Source of the DNA: an uncultured Lachnospiraceae bacterium | Lineage (GTDB): Bacteria; Bacillota; Clostridia; Lachnospirales; Lachnospiraceae | Assembly: GCA_947626795.1 (NCBI GenBank) | Contig: CANQTH010000029.1 | Coordinates: 1 to 32,773, forward strand | Direction: 5' to 3' | DNA: 32,773 nucleotides | Shown here: piece by piece, positions 15,364 to 22,803 of the stretch | Position numbering within the stretch: the stretch's first letter is position 1 | How the letters are laid out: each line of letters opens with the position of its first letter | Notes under the pieces: model-generated | Databases searched by the model: none | Seen by the model: the letters and a program-made list of their open reading frames with translations, nothing else | Told to the model about the DNA's origin: nothing | Translations under genes and position numbers: made by a program

Positions 15364-16476
15364 TCAATCCGTTTCCGTAAATTCCTGCGTTTCCGGGTCG
15401 TATGTCATGGATTCCGGCACGCCGTCCAGCTCCGGGAACGCCTGCGCGGTAAATTCCGCTTCGTCTAAGTCTGCGTTTAAGTCTCCGGTTTTCTGCAGGT
15501 CGGAAAATGCGTTGGAAAAGGTTTCCCGCGCGGCTTTGACGCCGGGCGTGAAGTCCAGCCCCTCGATGATCTTGGCGTTCGTCTCTGCGTCGCCGGAGAC
15601 ATAGCCGCCGTCGATCTGGATCTTTGCGGCTTCCTCCGAGTTTGCCTGCGCGAACGCCGCGCCTTTCTGGACGGCCCGCGCGAATGCGGCCGCGCCTTCC
15701 GGATTATTCTTGATCAGATCCTGCGTTACCAGCGCCATGCAGCAGTATTCGTCCTTGAATTTCTCGTCCTTCCCGGTGTCGAGCAGCGTCACGACGTCGT
15801 AATTTGCCTCGACCATCGTTCCCATCGGCTCATGCACGCCGATGATATCGACCGCACCGTTGTCAAGGGCCGCGGGAAGGTCGCTCATCGCATAGGCGGT
15901 AAAGGTGACGTCCGCGTCCGCGCCGTTTACGGTAAAGCCGAGGTCCCCGAGCTTCCGCTTCAGCTCCAGCGTGCTGGAATCCGAGAGGGTAGGCACGCCG
16001 ATATTCTTTCCCTTGAAATCTTCCAGGGTCTCGATCCCGGAAGAGGATTTGGCATAGAACTTCGTGCAGCCCTTATGCACCCCGGTCACGAACGATACGG
16101 GAAGCCCGTTGGAGATCGGGGTGATGAAGTTGCAGGCCAGGCCGAAGGCCGCGTCGATCTTCCCGGATGTGAGCAGGTCGACCGTCTCGGAAGAGGCCGC
16201 CACGGTCACTTCGCAATCCTGGCCGATGGCGCCCAGCTCGTCTTCAAAGTAGCCCAGCTCGGCGGCCAGCTGCATGGCCACGCCGCACACGGTGTCCTTG
16301 CTTACCTGGATGCGCACCGTCTGCCCGGAACTGGCGCTTTCGTTTCCGCCGGAGCTTTCGTCCGCTCCTGTCCCGGCGTTTTGCGCGTTCCCGCCGCCGC
16401 ATCCGGCAAGCGCCGGGATTGCCAGGGCTGCGGCGAGCATAGCTGCTAAGATTTTTTTGAATGTTTTGTTTTTCAT
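15364..16476 (-). CDS. ABC transporter substrate-binding lipoprotein (NMT1/THI5-, SsuA-like)
   Basis: The 370-residue lipoprotein has a Lys-rich signal and a clear LAGC lipobox with C26, then a Ser/Gly/Asn linker to about residue 50. The mature part is a periplasmic-binding fold of the NMT1/SsuA/NrtA group: GVAMQLAAELGYFEDELGAIG, LLTSGKIDAAFG, and LEDFKGKNIGVPTLSDSS at the hinge. This family binds aliphatic sulfonates, nitrate, or thiamine pyrimidine precursors. The ligand cannot be read from sequence. The pyrimidine group is tempting with thiC in the window, but this operon has no TPP riboswitch. The start at 16476 has AAGAGGG upstream. It lies 26 nt after the ATPase gene and 19 nt before the LanC-like gene. 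Confidence 0.88.
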   Translation of the reverse strand: MKNKTFKKILAAMLAAALAIPALAGCGGGNAQNAGTGADESSGGNESASSGQTVRIQVSKDTVCGVAMQLAAELGYFEDELGAIGQDCEVTVAASSETVDLLTSGKIDAAFGLACNFITPISNGLPVSFVTGVHKGCTKFYAKSSSGIETLEDFKGKNIGVPTLSDSSTLELKRKLGDLGFTVNGADADVTFTAYAMSDLPAALDNGAVDIIGVHEPMGTMVEANYDVVTLLDTGKDEKFKDEYCCMALVTQDLIKNNPEGAAAFARAVQKGAAFAQANSEEAAKIQIDGGYVSGDAETNAKIIEGLDFTPGVKAARETFSNAFSDLQKTGDLNADLDEAEFTAQAFPELDGVPESMTYDPETQEFTETD

Positions 16477-16502
16477 GATAATTCCCTCTTTTCTTTGCTT
16501 TT

Positions 16503-17282
16503 TTACAAGTAATAATCTACGTCCTGGATGTCGCCCGCGAAGTCTAAGATCTTTAAGATCTTCCTGCGGTAATCCAGGAAAGTGTCCTGCCCGCGGCGGC
16601 GCGGCCGGAAAAGGTCGATCGGGATGATCTGCTCCACTTTTGCGGGGCGCGCGGACATTACGACGACTTCGTCGGACAGATAGATCGCCTCGTCTACGTC
16701 GTGCGTCACCATGATCATCGTCATGTTGTATTCTTTCCAGAGGCTTAGGATCATGTCCTGCATATTCATCCGGGTAAAGGCGTCCAGCGCCCCCAGCGGC
16801 TCGTCGAGGAGGAGGACCTTGGGATGCCCGACCAGCGCCCTTGCGAGGGCGGCGCGCTGGCGCATGCCGCCGGAAACCTGGTGGGGATAGGAATTTTCGA
16901 ATCCCTGAAGGCCCGTCATTTCGATGAACTTGGCGACATCGTCTTTCTTTTCCTTATATTCTTTGCGCGCTTTCAGCCCGAAGGCGATGTTGTCCCGGAT
17001 GTTGAGCCACGGGAACAGGTTCGCCTGCTGAAAGGCATAGCCGCGCTCCACGCCGGGCTGCGTGATCTTCTCGCCGTCTAAGAAGATGGCGCCGCTGTCC
17101 GCAGGGTCAAGCCCCGCGATGGCGCGCAGCAGGGTCGTCTTCCCGCAGCCGGACGGGCCGATGAAGGTGACGAAGCTCCCGGGTCTGACCGTGAGGTTCA
17201 CGTCTTCTAAGGCAGTTACGGAAGAGCCGTCCGGATTGACGAACGTCTTGCGCGCGTGTTCGATCTTGATCTCGCCTACCAT
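16503..17282 (-). CDS. ABC transporter ATP-binding protein (NitT/TauT family)
   Basis: The 259-residue ATPase has Walker A GPSGCGKTT (near residue 40), the Q-loop FQQANLFPW, the signature VSGGMRQRAALARAL, Walker B VLLLDEP, the D-loop ALDAFTR, and the H-loop VTHDVDEA. The aromatic Q-loop and LFPWLNIRDNIAFGL sequence are typical of SsuB/TauB/ThiZ ATPases. The start at 17282 is preferred because GAGGGG lies just upstream on the minus strand. It overlaps the permease gene by 7 nt. A longer in-frame reading to 17429 lacks a ribosome site and would lie within the permease gene. Confidence 0.93.
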   Translation of the reverse strand: MVGEIKIEHARKTFVNPDGSSVTALEDVNLTVRPGSFVTFIGPSGCGKTTLLRAIAGLDPADSGAIFLDGEKITQPGVERGYAFQQANLFPWLNIRDNIAFGLKARKEYKEKKDDVAKFIEMTGLQGFENSYPHQVSGGMRQRAALARALVGHPKVLLLDEPLGALDAFTRMNMQDMILSLWKEYNMTMIMVTHDVDEAIYLSDEVVVMSARPAKVEQIIPIDLFRPRRRGQDTFLDYRRKILKILDFAGDIQDVDYYL

Positions 17283-18226
17283 TTGATCACCCCTCTCTGC
17301 CATACTAAGACATGGTCTTTCAATTTGAATACGAGCGTGATCGCCAGGGTACAGATGACGGCGATCAGGATCAGCCCGGCGTAGACGTTCGCGTACATCA
17401 TCATGCTCTTTTCCCAGTTCAGATACCACCCAAGCCCGGCGTCCGCGCCCAGCAGCTCCGCCGTCACCAGTGTGACGAACGCGCTGCAGGTCGCGTAAAA
17501 GATCCCGAGGAAGATGCTCGGCATCGCCGCCGGGATGGCGACGTGGCAGATCTTGTGGAACTTTCCCGCGCCCAGGGTAGAGGCGACTTCAAAATAGGAG
17601 TTGCCCACATTCTGGATCCCGCTGCTTGTCATGAGCGTGACCGGGAACCAGACGGCCAGCGCGACCATGAATACGGACGCCGCGTATGCAGTCGTGAACA
17701 GGGACAGGACAAGGGGCGACCAGGAAGTCGGCGGGATCGGCCCGACAAATTTCATGATGGGGGAGATCCAGTAGCTCGCCTTCTTGCTGAACCCGATCAG
17801 CACGCCTGTGAGGAACCCGAGGCCGCCTCCGATCAGAAACCCGATGATCAAAAGCTTCCCGGACGCGAGGATACAGCGCAAAAGAAGCGCGCGGTCGGCG
17901 GCGAACACGCCGAACACCCGGTCCAGGCATGGGAAGAACAGGACGGGCAGCAGCGCGAATTTTGAGATCGCCAGGTTGATGGCCGCGACGAGCAGGGCCG
18001 CCCCGGCTAAGAACGGCGCTTTGTGCGCGAGCTTTTCTTCCAGCCCCTGGAAAAAGAAGGAGCATAGGAAGGCCAGCAGGTAAGCGGCCGCCAGAATGAG
18101 CAGGAAGTAAAAGAAATACGGCCCGTCGGCTTCTGGCTGCTGCGTGGAATTTGGGATTGCGCGGTCTGTTACGGCCGCAAACCCAAGCCCGAGGAACGGG
18201 AGGGCTTTTTTTAGCGTTTGTTTCAT
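17276..18226 (-). CDS. ABC transporter permease (NitT/TauT family, N-terminally extended)
   Basis: The 316-residue membrane protein is first in the operon. The C-terminal 210 residues form a standard BPD_transp_1 permease: about five membrane helices with the ATPase-contact EAA-type loop in NSYFEVASTLGAGKFHKICHVAIPAAMPSIFLG. The N-terminal part (about 1-105) adds a signal-like helix and two further hydrophobic segments, making it longer than SsuC/TauC. Start ATG 18226 has AAAGGAG upstream and a good promoter at 18283-18311. The predicted importer substrate is not identified. Confidence 0.9.
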   Translation of the reverse strand: MKQTLKKALPFLGLGFAAVTDRAIPNSTQQPEADGPYFFYFLLILAAAYLLAFLCSFFFQGLEEKLAHKAPFLAGAALLVAAINLAISKFALLPVLFFPCLDRVFGVFAADRALLLRCILASGKLLIIGFLIGGGLGFLTGVLIGFSKKASYWISPIMKFVGPIPPTSWSPLVLSLFTTAYAASVFMVALAVWFPVTLMTSSGIQNVGNSYFEVASTLGAGKFHKICHVAIPAAMPSIFLGIFYATCSAFVTLVTAELLGADAGLGWYLNWEKSMMMYANVYAGLILIAVICTLAITLVFKLKDHVLVWQRGVIKW

Positions 18227-18282
18227 CAGCGTTCTCCTTTCTGGCCCGCGCGTCGGCAGGGCCGTGAATCTTGCTGTCGTAA

Positions 18283-18311
18283 AGTATACGTTTGCGGCGG
18301 CGTTTTGTCTA
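18283..18311 (-). promoter_or_regulatory. Sigma-A promoter of the ABC/LanC-like operon
   Basis: On the minus strand TAGACA (18311-18306) and TATACT (18288-18283) are separated by 17 bp, with each box at 5 of 6 matches to consensus. It lies about 57 bp upstream of the permease start, leaving a short leader with no riboswitch. Confidence 0.7.
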
Positions 18312-18323
18312 ATTCAAAAAAAC

Positions 18324-18352
18324 TGGAAAACACGATAGGTTTTGGTTATAAT
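18324..18352 (+). promoter_or_regulatory. Sigma-A promoter of the radical SAM gene
   Basis: TGGAAA (18324-18329) and a perfect TATAAT (18347-18352) are separated by 17 bp, 75 bp before the radical SAM start. It diverges from the ABC-operon promoter; the two -35 boxes are 12 bp apart, so a regulator bound between them could affect both. Confidence 0.65.
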
Positions 18353-18426
18353 ATAGGGAACGGCAGGATATTTGGCGTTTGCGGCAGGGCGCGGCAAGGC
18401 GGCCCGGCCAGGGCATGGAGGGAATC

Positions 18427-20193
18427 ATGAAGATCTTACTGACCGCCATCAATGCAAAATATATCCATTCCAACCTCGCGGTGTACAGCTTGCGGGCCTA
18501 TGCGGAAGAGTACCGGGAGCATATCGGGATCGCGGAATATACGATCAACCAGCGGGGCGGCCACATCCTGCGGGAAGTCTACAGGCAGCGGCCGGACGTT
18601 TTGTGCGTCTCCTGCTACATCTGGAACATAAGGCAGGTGGAAGAGCTGATCACGGAGATCCACAAGCTGCGCCCGGAGCTTCCGATCTGGCTGGGCGGGC
18701 CGGAGGTTTCTTATGAGACGGAGGCGTTCCTGGAGCGGTGCCCGATGGCGTCCGGCGTCATGGTGGGCGAGGGGGAAGCGACCTTCCGGGATCTGTGCGC
18801 GCATTATGTCGCGCTGGGCGAGGCGGGCGCGGATCTGGCAAAAGGCGTGGAAGGGCTTGCGCGGATCCCGGGGCTTGTGTTCCGCGCATCGGACGGGAAG
18901 CTCGTGCGCACGCCGGGGCGGGAGCCGCTTCCGATGGACAGCCTGCCGTTCTGTTATGGCGGCCTGGAAGCGTTCCAGAACCGGATCCTCTATTACGAGT
19001 CAAGCCGGGGCTGCCCGTTTTCCTGCAGCTACTGCCTTTCCTCGTTGGAAAAAGGGATGCGTTTCCGTTCCCTCCCGCTGGTGGAACAGGAGCTGCAGTT
19101 TTTCCTGGATCATGGCGTCCCGCAGGTGAAATTCGTGGATCGGACGTTCAACTGCAGCCACGGCCACGCCATGGCGGTCTGGCAGTATTTGAAGGAGCAT
19201 GACAACGGGATCACGAATTTTCATTTTGAGATCGCGGCGGATCTGCTGACGGAGGAAGAGATTTCCCTGCTCGCGTCGCTGCGCCCCGGGCAGGCGCAGC
19301 TGGAGATCGGCGTGCAGACCACGCATATGCCGACGGTGAAGGAGATCCGCCGCGCGATGGATTTGGGAAGGCTGGAGCGGGCTGTCCTGCGCCTGCAGGA
19401 GGCGGGGAACATCCACCTGCATCTGGATCTGATCGCGGGGCTTCCGCTGGAAGGGTTTGAGACGTTTGCGAGATCCTTTGCCGACGTGTACCGCCTGAAG
19501 CCGCAGCAGCTCCAGCTTGGGTTCTTAAAGTCGCTCAAAGGCTCTTATATCGACAGCCGGCGGGAGGCGTACGGGATGATCTGCCAGGAAGGCCCGCCGT
19601 ACGAGGTGATGGCGACGGCCTGGCTCTCTTACGACGAGATGCTGGAGATCAAGCTGGCGGAGGAAATGCTGGAGACGTATTACAACAGCGGCCAGTTTGA
19701 GATAACGGCAAAGGTGATGGAGCTTGCTTGGGAGAACCCGTTTTTCCTTTATTTGGAGCTGGGGCGGTTCTATGAGAGGCGCGGGCTGCTCGATGTGAGC
19801 CATTCCCGCATCCGGCGGTGCGAGATCCTGCTGGAGTTCCTGGAGGAAAAGGATCCGGAGCATGGGGAACTTTACAGCGAGACGCTCACATACGACCTGT
19901 ACGCCCGGGAAAACATGAAGACGCGCCCGGCGTTCGCGTGCGACGCGTCCAGTTTCCGGGAAGAGACGAGGCGTTACTGCAGGAACGGGAAGCTGTCCCA
20001 TGTAGAGCCGTTTTTTTACGATATGGAGGCGGCGCGGCGCGCGCGGACGCTTTACTCCTATCCGCAAAAGAACGAGGAGCGGCAGTTTTATCTGTTTTCT
20101 TACCCGCAGGAAGGGAACAAAGGCGCGGCGGGCAGGCGGGGCGTTTCGGTCAGAAAGATCGAAACGGGGCAGGATGCGAAAGGGAATGGATGA
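18427..20193 (+). CDS. B12-binding radical SAM protein with DUF4080
   Basis: The 588-residue protein has an N-terminal cobalamin-binding-like Rossmann domain (residues 1-140, starting KILLTAINAKYIHSN), a radical SAM core with cluster motif C196-X3-C200-X2-C203 in SRGCPFSCSYC, and a C-terminal DUF4080 region. The radical SAM barrel shows FVDRTFNCSHGHAM and HFEIAADLLTEEE, then LEIGVQTT and LDLIAGLPLEG. The reaction is unknown; members of this class often methylate or rearrange unactivated carbons. The ATG at 18427 has GGAGG at 18417-18421; a reading from 18379 lacks a ribosome site. It is followed by a tandem repeat and nth. Confidence 0.92.
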   Translation: MKILLTAINAKYIHSNLAVYSLRAYAEEYREHIGIAEYTINQRGGHILREVYRQRPDVLCVSCYIWNIRQVEELITEIHKLRPELPIWLGGPEVSYETEAFLERCPMASGVMVGEGEATFRDLCAHYVALGEAGADLAKGVEGLARIPGLVFRASDGKLVRTPGREPLPMDSLPFCYGGLEAFQNRILYYESSRGCPFSCSYCLSSLEKGMRFRSLPLVEQELQFFLDHGVPQVKFVDRTFNCSHGHAMAVWQYLKEHDNGITNFHFEIAADLLTEEEISLLASLRPGQAQLEIGVQTTHMPTVKEIRRAMDLGRLERAVLRLQEAGNIHLHLDLIAGLPLEGFETFARSFADVYRLKPQQLQLGFLKSLKGSYIDSRREAYGMICQEGPPYEVMATAWLSYDEMLEIKLAEEMLETYYNSGQFEITAKVMELAWENPFFLYLELGRFYERRGLLDVSHSRIRRCEILLEFLEEKDPEHGELYSETLTYDLYARENMKTRPAFACDASSFREETRRYCRNGKLSHVEPFFYDMEAARRARTLYSYPQKNEERQFYLFSYPQEGNKGAAGRRGVSVRKIETGQDAKGNG

Positions 20194-20281
20194 AAAAGCG
20201 GGAGCAAGATGCGAAAGAGAATGATGGATGAAAAAAGCGGGAGCAAGATGCGAAAGAGAATGAAGGAAAAGGAGCGGGAGC
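20171..20281 (+). repeat. Tandem 'echo' repeat between the radical SAM gene and nth (three units)
   Basis: Three units of about 35, 39 and 37 nt (20171-20205, 20206-20244, 20245-20281) share the core ATGCGAAAG-G-GAATG...GCGGGAGC. The first unit spans the radical SAM stop codon (TGA 20191-20193), and the last supplies the Shine-Dalgarno region of nth. Each unit carries short start-codon-like ATGs. Units differ by substitutions and small indels. Confidence 0.8.
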
Positions 20282-20284
20282 GAT

Positions 20285-20914
20285 ATGCAAAAGAGGACGA
20301 ATGAGATCTTGGCGCGGCTGGACGAGGCCTACGGGCGGGAGTACCGCTGCTATCTGAACCACGAAAACGCATGGCAGCTATTGATCGCCGTGATCATGAG
20401 CGCGCAATGCACGGACGCCCGCGTGAATATCGTGACGAAGGACTTGTTCCAAAAGTATGACACGCTGGAAAAATTCGCGGACGCCGACGTGGCGGAATTG
20501 GAGCAGGATATCCGCTCCATCGGGTTTTACCGGAATAAGGCGCGGAACATCATTTTATGCGCCAGAAAGCTGGTGGAGGAATTCCACGGGGAAGTGCCGC
20601 AGAGCTTGGAGGATCTGACTTCCCTCCCGGGCGTCGGTCGGAAGACGGCGAATGTGATACGCGGGAACGTTTACCATGAGCCGAGCGTCGTTGTGGATAC
20701 CCATGTGAAGCGGATCTCGAAGCGGCTCGGCCTGACGAAGGAGGATGACCCCGTGAAAGTGGAATATGACTTGATGGAGGCGCTGCCCAAAGACCACTGG
20801 ATCTTATACAACATCCAGATCATCACGCTGGGGCGGAGCATCTGCACGGCGCGGAACCCGAAGTGCGGCGAGTGCTTCTTAAGCGACTTATGCAGCGCGG
20901 ACGATAAGAGATGA
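20285..20914 (+). CDS. nth: Endonuclease III (DNA glycosylase/AP lyase)
   Basis: Nth removes oxidised pyrimidines and cuts the abasic strand. The 209-residue protein has the helix-hairpin-helix LPGVGRKTANVI with catalytic Lys120, the catalytic Asp138 in VVDTHVKR, and the C-terminal 4Fe-4S motif C-X6-C-X2-C-X5-C. Lys120 and Asp138 fall at the E. coli numbering. The ATG at 20285 has AAAAGGAGCGGGAG upstream, within the last unit of the tandem repeat. The repeat spacing to the radical SAM gene suggests one transcript. Its own 3' end is triplicated downstream. Confidence 0.96.
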   Translation: MQKRTNEILARLDEAYGREYRCYLNHENAWQLLIAVIMSAQCTDARVNIVTKDLFQKYDTLEKFADADVAELEQDIRSIGFYRNKARNIILCARKLVEEFHGEVPQSLEDLTSLPGVGRKTANVIRGNVYHEPSVVVDTHVKRISKRLGLTKEDDPVKVEYDLMEALPKDHWILYNIQIITLGRSICTARNPKCGECFLSDLCSADDKR

Positions 20915-21000
20915 CGGTTCCGCGCGTCCTAAGCGGATGCAGAGCGGACGATAAGAAACGACGGTTCCGCGCGGATGATAAGGGGCGGCAGTTCCGCGCG
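20891..21000 (+). repeat. Stop-codon 'echo' repeat at the nth 3' end (three units)
   Basis: The 36-nt unit at 20891-20926 includes the last codons and TGA of nth. It recurs at 20938-20973 with 33 of 36 matches and again, shorter and more diverged, at 20972-21000. All units share GGAYGATAAG and end TTCCGCGCG. The block fills most of the gap to the exonuclease gene. Confidence 0.8.
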
Positions 21001-21038
21001 GATACGGAGGGCGCCCGAAAAGGCGGAAAGGATAGGAG

Positions 21039-21788
21039 ATGCAGGAAGATTACGTGGTAGTGGATCTGGAAATGACGGGGTTGAAATCCAAGACGGATCG
21101 GATCCTGGAGATTGGCGCCGTAAAAGTGAGGGGCGGGCGCGTGGTCGGCGAATACCACAAGATGGTGGATCCGCGGATGGAGCTGCCGGAGGAGATCGTG
21201 TCGCTTACCGGGATCACCAACGAGATGGCGCGGGAAGGGTGCGGCGACGCGGAAGCGGTGTTCGGGTTCCTGGAATTTGCCGAGGGGCTGCCGCTTGTGG
21301 GGCATAACATCCTGTTCGATTACAGCTTTTTGAAGCAGTGCGCCGTGAACTACGGACGCGCGTTGGAAAAAGAAGGGATCGACACGTTGAAGCTGGCGCG
21401 GAAGTTCCTGCCGAAGGAAGAGAAGAAGACGCTCGACTGCCTTTGCGCGTATTATGGGATCGAGCGCGAGCGGAACCACAGGGCACTCGAAGACGCGAGG
21501 GCGACGGCGGTCTTGTTCCGGCGTCTGCAGGAAGCGTTCGGAGAATCGGATCCGGAGGCGTTTCAGCCGAAGCCGCTCAAGCGCAAGGTGAAAAAACAGA
21601 CCCCGGCGACGCCGAGGCAAAAAAGGTACTTGAAAGAGCTTGCCGCTTATCATAAAATAGAATTGAAGGTTGAGATCGACAGCCTGACGAGGAGCGAGGC
21701 GTCCCGGATGGTGGACCGCATCCTCTCCGCCTGCGGGAAGATGGCGGAAGAGCCGAAGAAAGACGGAGCCGACGGGGAAACGCCTTGA
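21039..21788 (+). CDS. DnaQ-like DEDDh 3'-5' exonuclease
   Basis: The 249-residue protein is an RNase T/DnaQ-type exonuclease. ExoI is VVDLEMTG (D9, E11), ExoII is LVGHNILFDYSFL, and ExoIII is HRALEDARAT (His and Asp), so all four acidic residues and the DEDDh histidine are present. A C-terminal region (about 190-245) with TPRQKRYLKELA and LTRSEASRMVDRIL is a small helical module seen attached to clostridial exonucleases of this type. It may act in DNA proofreading or repair, or on RNA ends. The start at 21039 follows GGATAGGAG. Its 3' end is duplicated downstream. Confidence 0.92.
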   Translation: MQEDYVVVDLEMTGLKSKTDRILEIGAVKVRGGRVVGEYHKMVDPRMELPEEIVSLTGITNEMAREGCGDAEAVFGFLEFAEGLPLVGHNILFDYSFLKQCAVNYGRALEKEGIDTLKLARKFLPKEEKKTLDCLCAYYGIERERNHRALEDARATAVLFRRLQEAFGESDPEAFQPKPLKRKVKKQTPATPRQKRYLKELAAYHKIELKVEIDSLTRSEASRMVDRILSACGKMAEEPKKDGADGETP

Positions 21789-21849
21789 GATGAGCATGAT
21801 CCGAGCCGATGGCCCGCCTGCGGGAAGATGGCGGAAGAGCCGAGGAAGG
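21727..21849 (+). repeat. 'Echo' repeat at the exonuclease gene 3' end
   Basis: The 36 nt at 21727-21762, in the last codons of the exonuclease gene, recur at 21814-21849 (CGCCTGCGGGAAGATGGC... core) with only a few mismatches. The copies are 87 nt apart. Here the copied part lies just before, not across, the stop codon. Confidence 0.75.
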
Positions 21850-21860
21850 GCGACGGGGGG

Positions 21861-22463
21861 TCAGGCCTGATCCAGCATGGACAGGATCGGCCCTTTCATC
21901 AGGGAGTTGAGCTGAGAGGCGCGCGCTTTCAGGCCCTCGATGGCGGCGTCGTCCCCTTTTTCCCGATAAAGCTGGGCCAGGAGCTGGTACGTGGCCTTGA
22001 TGTCGCTGCCGGCTGACACGGCGAACGCGAGGACGGAGATCGCTTCGTTCGGGAAAGACAGCTCGTGCAGGCGATGCCCCCAGGTATTCAGCGTGCGCGC
22101 CAGAAGCGTGAAATTCAGGTCGTATTGCGTGAGCGCAGGGAGGTTTGCCGCACCGTAGGCCAGCTTTAAGTCGGTATTGCTAAGGCCCGTGAGGTTTAAG
22201 ATCTTCTCGTCCCTGAGCTTGCGGATCTGCGCCTCGCATTCCTGCAGGACGGGATCCTGGAACAGCGCGAAGGGGAGCCGGGCGCCCGAGAGGTCGACGT
22301 AATCCAGGTTGGAGATGTCCTTCTTCCGCACGGAATTTGCGTCGCTCTCCCGTTTCCAAAAATTTTTTTCCGCAGCGTCCCGCTGCCTTCCGGCCTTGTT
22401 CTGCTTAAAGGAGATGACGGCCAGGAGGATGATGAACCAGCAAAATAAGATAGGGATTCCCAT
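21861..22463 (-). CDS. Hypothetical protein with N-terminal membrane anchor
   Basis: I do not recognise this 200-residue protein. One hydrophobic helix (about residues 3-20, GIPILFCWFIILLAVIS) is followed by a basic/charged linker and a largely helical soluble domain with the segments SNLDYVDLSGARLPFALF and LNLTGLSNTDLKLAYG. Its second half resembles a helical repeat (TPR-like) arrangement: ALTQYDLNF, LHELSFPNEAISVLAFAV, TYQLLAQLYREKGDDAAIEGLK. The start at 22463 is preferred over the in-frame upstream ATGs because AAAGGAA lies 10 bases before it. It is convergent with the exonuclease gene and divergent from the small peptide gene. Confidence 0.7.
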   Translation of the reverse strand: MGIPILFCWFIILLAVISFKQNKAGRQRDAAEKNFWKRESDANSVRKKDISNLDYVDLSGARLPFALFQDPVLQECEAQIRKLRDEKILNLTGLSNTDLKLAYGAANLPALTQYDLNFTLLARTLNTWGHRLHELSFPNEAISVLAFAVSAGSDIKATYQLLAQLYREKGDDAAIEGLKARASQLNSLMKGPILSMLDQA

Positions 22464-22562
22464 GATCGTTTGATTCCTTTCTATTGTCATGCATGCCAGG
22501 GAACTGGCGTCCAAGGAAGCGCCAAAGTCGGCGTTCCTATCCGAAGAAACGAGGTGAGCCTT

Positions 22563-22652
22563 ATGAAAAACAAGCGGATATTCGCAGCTATTGTCGCCCT
22601 GGTCTTAGTGGCGTCCATGGTGCTGTCCGTATTTCTCGCGGCGTTCGTGTGA
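22563..22652 (+). CDS. Very small single-helix membrane peptide (29 residues)
   Basis: The peptide has a basic start (MKNKR) and a continuous hydrophobic helix of about 23 residues ending AAFV, so it would cross the membrane once. GAGGTG lies at 22550-22555, seven bases upstream of the ATG. It sits between the divergent hypothetical gene and the VanW gene. Length and composition are typical of small membrane peptides commonly missed by annotation; there is no functional evidence. Confidence 0.5.
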   Translation: MKNKRIFAAIVALVLVASMVLSVFLAAFV

Positions 22653-22723
22653 AGCGCGGTGCAACTGTTCATAATATACAGAAAGAACCGCGTTATGTCA
22701 ATGAAATTCGTGGTTTTCATCCC

Positions 22724-22751
22724 TTGAAAAATACGGTTTTTATGTTAAAAT
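22724..22751 (+). promoter_or_regulatory. Sigma-A promoter of the VanW/G5 gene
   Basis: TTGAAA (22724-22729) and TAAAAT (22746-22751) are separated by 16 bp, about 52 bp before the start codon at 22804. The local sequence is AT-rich against the GC-rich surroundings. Confidence 0.65.
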
Positions 22752-22803
22752 GGGGTTGGTAAAAATGTAAAAGCCAAAGGGAAAAGCAGGTGAAGAACAG
22801 GTT

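Noticed and set aside
15364-18226. Firm assignment of the importer as a thiamine-pyrimidine (ThiXYZ) transporter
   Set aside because: No TPP riboswitch precedes the operon and the binding-protein family also carries sulfonate, nitrate and other ligands; proximity to thiC alone is not enough.
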